A stretch of DNA of 10,585 nt from Methanobacteriaceae archaeon (GTDB lineage: Archaea; Methanobacteriota; Methanobacteria; Methanobacteriales; Methanobacteriaceae). The notes under the pieces were generated by a model. The model made no database searches. It had not been told where the DNA came from and worked only from the letters and a program-made list of their open reading frames with translations. Both the position numbers and the translations under genes were made by a program. Positions 6,593-10,585 of the stretch are shown here, in pieces (position 1 is the stretch's first letter; the number at the start of each line of letters is the position of its first letter). Location: positions 6,803 through 17,387 of the forward strand of contig WOYJ01000035.1 in NCBI GenBank assembly GCA_011620845.1, in the 5' to 3' direction.

Positions 6593-7897
6593 ATGAAAGA
6601 AGATATTGCAGCAGAAACCCTAAAACTGGCCCTTAAATATGCTGATGAAGCAGAAGTCTACCTGGAAAAGGAAGATAAGATCGAGGTCAATATTCAAAAC
6701 CATAAGGTGGACTTCGCCAAGGAAACCTCATCATATGGACTGGGAATAAGGGTGATTAAAGAGGGCAGAATGGGCTTTGCCCATACCACAGACTTATCTA
6801 AACTGGAAAAAACCGTTGAAAATGCAGTATTCAACTCTAAATGCAACGAAACTGATCCTAATTTCTATTTCGCCCCTCAATCGAAATATCCTAAAGTATA
6901 CGGCATTTTCGATGGAAAAATCAGGGATCTGGATATGGAAGAGGCAGTTGATTTCGCCAAAATAATGATCCAGACCGCTGTGGAGAAAGAATGCCAACCA
7001 ACCTCGGGAGGGGTACAGGCCGGTTACTACCACACCGAAATTGCCAACTCAGAAGGGGTTAATTCCCAGGATGATTCAACCTACTTTTCAGGGTATATAT
7101 CGGTGAACATTCCAGATGGGGAAGGGGTTTCCACAGCCCATGAATCAGACACATCAAGATTTCAGGACCTGGACCCGGAAAAGCTTTCCATGGAGGCCAG
7201 TCAGTTAGCTCGGGATTCGAGGGGAGGTAAATCCATAGAAACCGCTGATTTAAATGTGTTACTTCAATGTGACGCTGCAGCTTCCCTAATATTCACCCTG
7301 GCCAATGCCTTCAACGCCGATAACGTGCAAAGGGGCCGGTCAATTTTCGCAGATAAGGTTGGTAAAGAGGTTCTATCACCCGCCCTCAACATATACGATG
7401 ATGGAACACTAAAAAAGGGGCTTAACAGTTTTACAAGTGATGGTGAAGGTTCCCCCAGCCAGAAAACAGTTTTAATAGAGGAGGGTGTTTTGAAGAACTT
7501 TGTCTATGATTTATACACCGCCCGCAAGTCAGAAGTCCAGAGCACCGGAAACGGGATCAGATCCTCATTTGCAGATACTCCTTCCGTGGGATTCAGCAAT
7601 TTCATAATGGACTTCAACCAGCAGAAAGAGATGTCAGAGATTGAAAATGGACTGATGGTTAAAGACCTGCTGGGAGCACACACGGCCAACCCTATATCTG
7701 GTGATTTCTCAGTAGAAGCCATGAACGCCTTTAAAATAGAAAATGGGGAGATTACATATCCAGTTAGCAAGGTCATGTTATCCGGAAACATCTTCGAAGC
7801 TTTCACCCAAGCATGGGCAGCATCCAGCAAAACCAAACAAATAGGGCCCTTTGTCTTACCCCCAATTATCGTGTCCAAATTAAGGGTTGTTGGTTAA
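6593..7897 (+). CDS. TldD/PmbA family protein, PmbA (TldE)-like subunit
   Basis: At 434 residues this is a full-length member of the TldD/PmbA family. An N-terminal domain (about 1-150) begins with ALKYADEAEVYLEKEDKIEVNIQNHK. The middle region carries NSEGVNSQDDSTYFSGYISV. The C-terminal domain contains SDGEGSPSQKTVLIEEGVLKN, a GNGIR turn and DLLGAHTANPISGDFSVEA. I see no HExxxH zinc motif, which TldD carries, so this corresponds to the metal-free partner PmbA/TldE. In bacteria the TldD-TldE heterodimer is a metalloprotease that trims modified peptides such as microcin B17 and unfolded substrates such as CcdA. No tldD partner is visible here, so it either pairs with a distant gene or has another role. 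It ends five bases before the radical SAM gene, pointing to translational coupling. Confidence 0.9.
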   Translation: MKEDIAAETLKLALKYADEAEVYLEKEDKIEVNIQNHKVDFAKETSSYGLGIRVIKEGRMGFAHTTDLSKLEKTVENAVFNSKCNETDPNFYFAPQSKYPKVYGIFDGKIRDLDMEEAVDFAKIMIQTAVEKECQPTSGGVQAGYYHTEIANSEGVNSQDDSTYFSGYISVNIPDGEGVSTAHESDTSRFQDLDPEKLSMEASQLARDSRGGKSIETADLNVLLQCDAAASLIFTLANAFNADNVQRGRSIFADKVGKEVLSPALNIYDDGTLKKGLNSFTSDGEGSPSQKTVLIEEGVLKNFVYDLYTARKSEVQSTGNGIRSSFADTPSVGFSNFIMDFNQQKEMSEIENGLMVKDLLGAHTANPISGDFSVEAMNAFKIENGEITYPVSKVMLSGNIFEAFTQAWAASSKTKQIGPFVLPPIIVSKLRVVG

Positions 7898-7902
7898 TCA
7901 AA

Positions 7903-8934
7903 ATGAATAATGGCGGAAACCATCCAGAAAATTCAATTAAAACTGTTCTTAGTCATTACTTTAATGTCCTGGAGGGAAGAGAACTTTCTTACTTTCACAA
8001 ATCCTCTTTTATCCCTGTTAAAGCTAAATCTTTGCTTGACCAGTGGGAAGAACATGAAGGGGTTAGGAAAGGTTTTAAGTCTACTGATATTTCTTCAACC
8101 CTGGAAAAACCACCATTTTCTTATCTGGACTTGAAGATAGCCATAGCAGAAAAGTTGTTTGAAAAGTGTATCTTCTGCCAGAGGAGGTGTGAAGTAAACC
8201 GTAATGAGGAACCGGGTATTTGTGGCGTGATGAAATCTAAAATCGCCTCTGAATTTTTGCATATGGGTGAGGAAGCACCGTTAATCCCCAGCCACACAGT
8301 TTTCTTCACTGGTTGCACCTTTAAATGCGTTTTTTGTCAAAATATGGATATCAGTCAACATCCTGATGAAGGAATGATTTATTTAGAGAAAAAACTGGCA
8401 GAACTCATAGATAATAGGAGATTGGACGGGTCTCGTAACGTTAATTTTGTGGGAGGTGATCCTAACTCCCACCTACTCTACATCCTTAAGACCATCAGTC
8501 TGATTAAGGAAAATATTCCAGTAATCTGGAACAGCAATTTCTACATGTCCCCGGAAGCCATGCACCTTTTAGATGGAGTGGTGGATCTGTATCTATCTGA
8601 TTTTAAATACAGCAATGAGGACTGTGCAATGAGACTATCCGGCATCTCCGATTACTGGGAAGTGGTAACCCGCAATCACAAACTTGCCTTCCAGTCAGGG
8701 GATATGATCATTCGCCATCTGGTGCTCCCAGGCCACGTGGAATGCTGCACTCTCCCTATCCTGGATTGGATATATGAGAATCTGGGTAAAAAAGTAGTTT
8801 TAAATATCATGGCCCAGTACCGGCCGTTATACGGTGCTTTTAATCATCCTGAGCTTTCAAGATTTCTTAACCGACAGGAATATGTAAAAGCAGTTGATTA
8901 TGCAAGAAAATTAGGGTTCATTAATCTGATCTAG
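7903..8934 (+). CDS. Radical SAM protein, PflX-like (COG1313 type)
   Basis: A 343-residue radical SAM enzyme of the kind annotated as PflX or pyruvate formate-lyase activase-like. The cluster-binding CxxxCxxC is CTFKCVFC (C138, C142, C145), followed by the SAM-binding NFVGGDP (181-187). Before the radical SAM core is a second cysteine set, CIFCQRRC with a later C in GICG (C89, C92, C96, C107), typical of PflX and possibly binding iron or zinc. Roughly 85 residues ahead of it are not recognised. The true glycyl-radical activase role is unproven for this group, and no glycyl radical enzyme is nearby. The frame stays open upstream to 7813 inside the PmbA-like gene, but ATG 7903 is preferred: it begins five bases after that gene's TAA, with GGTTAATC just before it. 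Substrate unknown. Confidence 0.85.
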   Translation: MNNGGNHPENSIKTVLSHYFNVLEGRELSYFHKSSFIPVKAKSLLDQWEEHEGVRKGFKSTDISSTLEKPPFSYLDLKIAIAEKLFEKCIFCQRRCEVNRNEEPGICGVMKSKIASEFLHMGEEAPLIPSHTVFFTGCTFKCVFCQNMDISQHPDEGMIYLEKKLAELIDNRRLDGSRNVNFVGGDPNSHLLYILKTISLIKENIPVIWNSNFYMSPEAMHLLDGVVDLYLSDFKYSNEDCAMRLSGISDYWEVVTRNHKLAFQSGDMIIRHLVLPGHVECCTLPILDWIYENLGKKVVLNIMAQYRPLYGAFNHPELSRFLNRQEYVKAVDYARKLGFINLI

Positions 8935-8964
8935 TTGATCTAAATTTAAGGGTTTATTATGTGA

Positions 8965-8969
8965 TTTTT
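8965..8969 (+). terminator. Weak T5 terminator of the hypD cluster
   Basis: A T5 run, preceded by TGTGA, lies about 30 bases after the radical SAM stop and is the only plus-strand T-tract before the convergent pseudogene. It is short, so readthrough is possible. Confidence 0.3.
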
Positions 8970-9003
8970 AAAAAAGAATTTGAATTTCTAGGATCTGATT
9001 TCT

Positions 9004-9018
9004 AAAAAAAAAGAAAAA
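9004..9018 (-). terminator. T5-C-T9 terminator after the pseudogene
   Basis: Immediately after the stop of the minus-strand transglutaminase-like remnant, that strand reads five T, one C and nine T. This is a strong archaeal U-tract terminator that has survived although the gene is broken. Confidence 0.55.
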
Positions 9019-9023
9019 TGGGA

Positions 9024-9347
9024 TTAAAATGGTAATGCTGCGTAGGTGCCGTGTAACTTGTACGTGTTAAGGTTCCAGTTTCTTATGGTTCCAAAACTGT
9101 TACTTTTACTTACATCGTCTGCATAGTACCATTTCCCGTTTACATACAGTTGAGCCCAAACGTGTCCGTAGGCTCCGCTTGCGAATCTGCAAGTTCCATG
9201 CTGGTACCTGGCTGGTATTCGTGCTGCTCTGGCGAGTGCCACCATCAGGTGTGAATTATCCACACAGTTAGCACTCCTGGAGCTTAAAGCGCCCAGAGCA
9301 CCCTTTTTGGTGTTGTAGTAGAATGAGTAGGATATATGATCCCTCAC
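9024..9347 (-). other. Still-open transglutaminase-like (C71-type) domain within the pseudogene
   Basis: This 107-residue open segment is the last part of the broken gene and begins right after the final frameshift; the GTG at 9345-9347 is an internal valine codon in the ancestral frame (NWVRDHISYSF), not a real start. The catalytic triad is intact: Cys in SANCVDNSH (codon 9264-9266), His in YGHVWAQ and Asp in YYADD. It has no ribosome site and no repeat or signal, so it is unlikely to be made or exported. Confidence 0.6.
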
Positions 9348-10192
9348 CCAGTTGAAGAGGCCTGAGCCTTAGCATAGGTCGTGGTTTTACCCTTGGTTAT
9401 TGAAGCTGCCAAATTCTTGATGGTTGAACTCGTTGACTATGCATTGGCTGTAACTTTTAAATACTTTGATAGGGAACTTGATATTGTTGAAACACTGCCT
9501 TTTGAACTGACACTCGTCCATCTAGCTACTGTTACATAATTTGGTAACCTTTTGTTGGATTTTTGGAAGTCTAATACTTTAGCGAAGGTGTAAATCATTG
9601 ATTCGTACCTGATTTTTCCCCTGAGGTACTTATGTAGCCTGGTGCTTTACCTGTGGAAGTTATGGTTGATTTAATGTTTTTGGCCAATAATACGTAATGG
9701 GATCTGTAGAAATTTTTCCCACTCACTGTATCGGCTGTGGTTGATGGACCAGTCACTGTTTTCAGGGTCACAGATGTTTGAATTCCGCTGTTTATGTTCA
9801 AAAGATTGGTAGTTAATAATTGCAGAAACTGGCGCATAGTCACCTGCATAGAAGATATGGTGACATAACTGGGCAATCTTTTATTTTTTTTTTCAACAAA
9901 ATTCTTGACCGTGGTAGCTGCACTGTTTATCTGACTGCTGGTGAAGCTTTTCTGGGTAGTTGTTACTGTCTTTGTACTCACTGTAGATCCAGCTGCTGCT
10001 TGCTTAGTGGCAGTTGGGGCTCCAACCGCCTGTACGGAACTATTAACTGTATTTTTATCTACATTTTGACCAGTATTCTGGTCTGAAACATTTGTATTTG
10101 TTGTTGTATTTGTTGTTGCAAAAGCTGTGTTTGCACTCAAAGTTAGTGCTAATGCAATAGCATTATCACTAAGGTAATCGATTTCGCTTAAT
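9024..10192 (-). pseudogene. Broken secreted pseudomurein-binding repeat protein with transglutaminase-like domain
   Basis: Repaired, this would be an exported protein of about 390 residues. In order it has a signal peptide (IALALTLSANTAFA), a Thr/Asn/Ser-rich linker and a pseudomurein-binding repeat (9784-9945, with RLPSYVTISS and FLQLL). A second repeat follows (about 9511-9612, KRLPNYVTVARW), then a transglutaminase-like domain. The layout is like phage pseudomurein endoisopeptidases PeiW/PeiP (peptidase family C71), but the signal suggests a host wall protein. Lesions: the expected start reads ATT at 10190-10192, seven bases after GGAGG (10200-10204). An extra C at 10173-10174 shifts frame. 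One A is missing from an A5 run at 9613-9617. TAG at 9437-9439 replaces a likely CAG, and one C is missing near 9360. Flanking genes are intact, which argues against poor sequence quality. Confidence 0.85.
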
Positions 10193-10199
10193 TTTACCG

Positions 10200-10204
10200 C
10201 CTCC
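10200..10204 (-). promoter_or_regulatory. Relic ribosome binding site of the pseudogene
   Basis: GGAGG on the minus strand is followed after seven bases by ATT AAG CGA AAT CGA, where an ATG would give an M-K-R-N-R basic signal-peptide start. The ideal spacing is the reason to think the start codon was lost rather than located elsewhere. Confidence 0.5.
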
Positions 10205-10298
10205 ATGTCCAAAAAATTCAGAAAAGATATTTGAGACCTTTTGGGACCATGTCCTCCTATCACTTAATGATCACTTATAAAGGTTGTGGTCTAAAATT

Positions 10299-10327
10299 AA
10301 AAAAAAGCGAGTTCGAGAACTTTTTTT
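10299..10327 (+). terminator. Hairpin flanked by A- and T-runs
   Basis: Arms AGTTC (10310-10314) and GAACT (10317-10321) are complementary and are followed on the plus strand by T7 at 10321-10327. An A-run at 10299-10306 lies on the other side, so on the minus strand the same element would also end in T's. A similar weaker unit, GTCT-TCG-AGAC followed by TTTATTTAG, is at 10379-10397. With no gene close on the plus strand, the role as terminator is uncertain. Confidence 0.35.
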
Positions 10328-10500
10328 AGTTTTAAGGCCGAACTAAAGAATTTTTTATTGGGATGTAAATTGATTCCTGTCTTCGAGACTTTATTTAGAG
10401 ATTAAATACGGAAACTGGTCTTAAATGATAAATTAACACCGAAATTAATCGTTTCTGATTAAGAATATATTATCCTATCGGGTTTAAAAGCATAATTCTG

Positions 10501-10532
10501 GTGCAAATAGTGCAACTAGCTTCTTATATAAT
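10501..10532 (+). promoter_or_regulatory. Possible outward-facing promoter with a GTGCAA repeat
   Basis: GTGCAA occurs at 10501-10506 and 10510-10515, the second inside the dyad TAGTGCAACTA. About ten bases later comes TTATATAAT, a good archaeal TATA core. A regulator site just upstream of a TATA box would fit a controlled promoter, but the gene it would serve is outside the window and either direction is possible. Confidence 0.3.
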
Positions 10533-10585
10533 TATTCTGCTAAATAAACTAATCATTGATTTTAAAATACATAATACAGTACAAT

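Larger units (their letters stand above)
10264..10585. other. 322-bp gene-free region at the right end
   Basis: No credible gene. On the minus strand CCTTTATAAG at 10274-10283 is a good TATA candidate for the broken gene, about 85 bases before its lost start. Two short hairpins with T-rich tails lie at 10299-10327 and 10379-10396. At the far right a GTGCAA pair (10501-10515) precedes TTATATAAT near 10524-10532, which could be a promoter for a plus-strand gene beyond the window. Confidence 0.5.

Noticed and set aside
6593..7897. TldD catalytic subunit with zinc site
   Set aside because: No HExxxH motif is present in the protein, so it is the PmbA/TldE type.
7813..7902. Upstream extension of the radical SAM gene overlapping the PmbA-like gene
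   Set aside because: The extra 30 residues are a shadow of the PmbA-like coding sequence; ATG 7903 directly after its stop is the natural coupled start.
9024..9347. A stand-alone small transglutaminase-like gene
   Set aside because: Its GTG start is the valine codon of the ancestral NWVRDH motif, without ribosome site; the upstream part of the same protein is readable across frameshifts.
9024..10192. Prophage lysis gene (PeiW/PeiP)
   Set aside because: The domain order is similar, but there is a secretion signal and no phage gene in the surroundings, so a host surface protein is more likely.
9595..10263. A 222-residue open frame starting at GTG 10263, read as a complete gene
   Set aside because: It ends by a frameshift before the second pseudomurein-binding repeat and catalytic domain, and its first 30 residues do not look like a signal peptide start. 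It is a segment of the pseudogene.

Overview
This window looks like a piece of a methanogenic archaeon's chromosome, most likely from the order Methanobacteriales (Methanobacterium or a close relative). The pointers are pseudomurein-binding repeats joined to a transglutaminase-like domain, an archaeal-type phosphoglycolate phosphatase, a MurD/MurT-like Mur ligase, very AT-rich intergenic DNA with TATA-like boxes, T-tract terminators without strong stems, and GGTG/GAGGT ribosome binding sites. The species assignment is inference from these families; no rRNA or other marker gene is present.

Left half (1-4514), minus strand: reading along transcription from right to left there is a Mur ligase-family amide ligase (3282-4514), a 326-bp spacer with a triplicated 16-bp repeat, a membrane-anchored exported protein whose C-terminal third resembles VanW (1765-2955), a MobA/MocA-like nucleotidyltransferase (1032-1700), and an aspartoacylase/succinylglutamate desuccinylase-like zinc hydrolase (90-929). 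T-tracts after the VanW-like and nucleotidyltransferase genes suggest these are mostly separate transcripts. The first 91 bases hold five T-tracts at about 20-bp spacing, in the orientation that would stop a plus-strand transcript entering from the left.

Middle (4515-8934): an AT-rich divergent promoter region with a perfect 21-bp direct repeat precedes a plus-strand cluster of four genes with gaps of 52, 31 and 5 bases: hypD (NiFe-hydrogenase Fe(CN)2CO maturation), a HAD-family phosphoglycolate phosphatase, a PmbA/TldE-like protein of the TldD/PmbA family, and a PflX-like radical SAM protein. The last two are almost certainly co-translated. The cluster mixes hydrogenase maturation with two proteins from families that act on peptides or proteins.

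Right end (9024-10585): the minus strand carries the wreck of a secreted wall-binding protein (signal peptide, two pseudomurein-binding repeats, transglutaminase-like cysteine peptidase domain). I find one nonsense codon, three indel frameshifts and a probable ATG-to-ATT start loss, yet the Cys-His-Asp triad of the last domain is still readable. Upstream of it lies 322 bp without a gene, with two hairpin/T-tract elements and a possible promoter pointing out of the window.

I see no mobile element, CRISPR array, tRNA or rRNA, and nothing that I can honestly call a new system. The points most worth following up are the PmbA-radical SAM pair, the decayed pseudomurein-binding gene, the VanW-like exported protein, the unassigned Mur ligase, and the intergenic repeat arrays.
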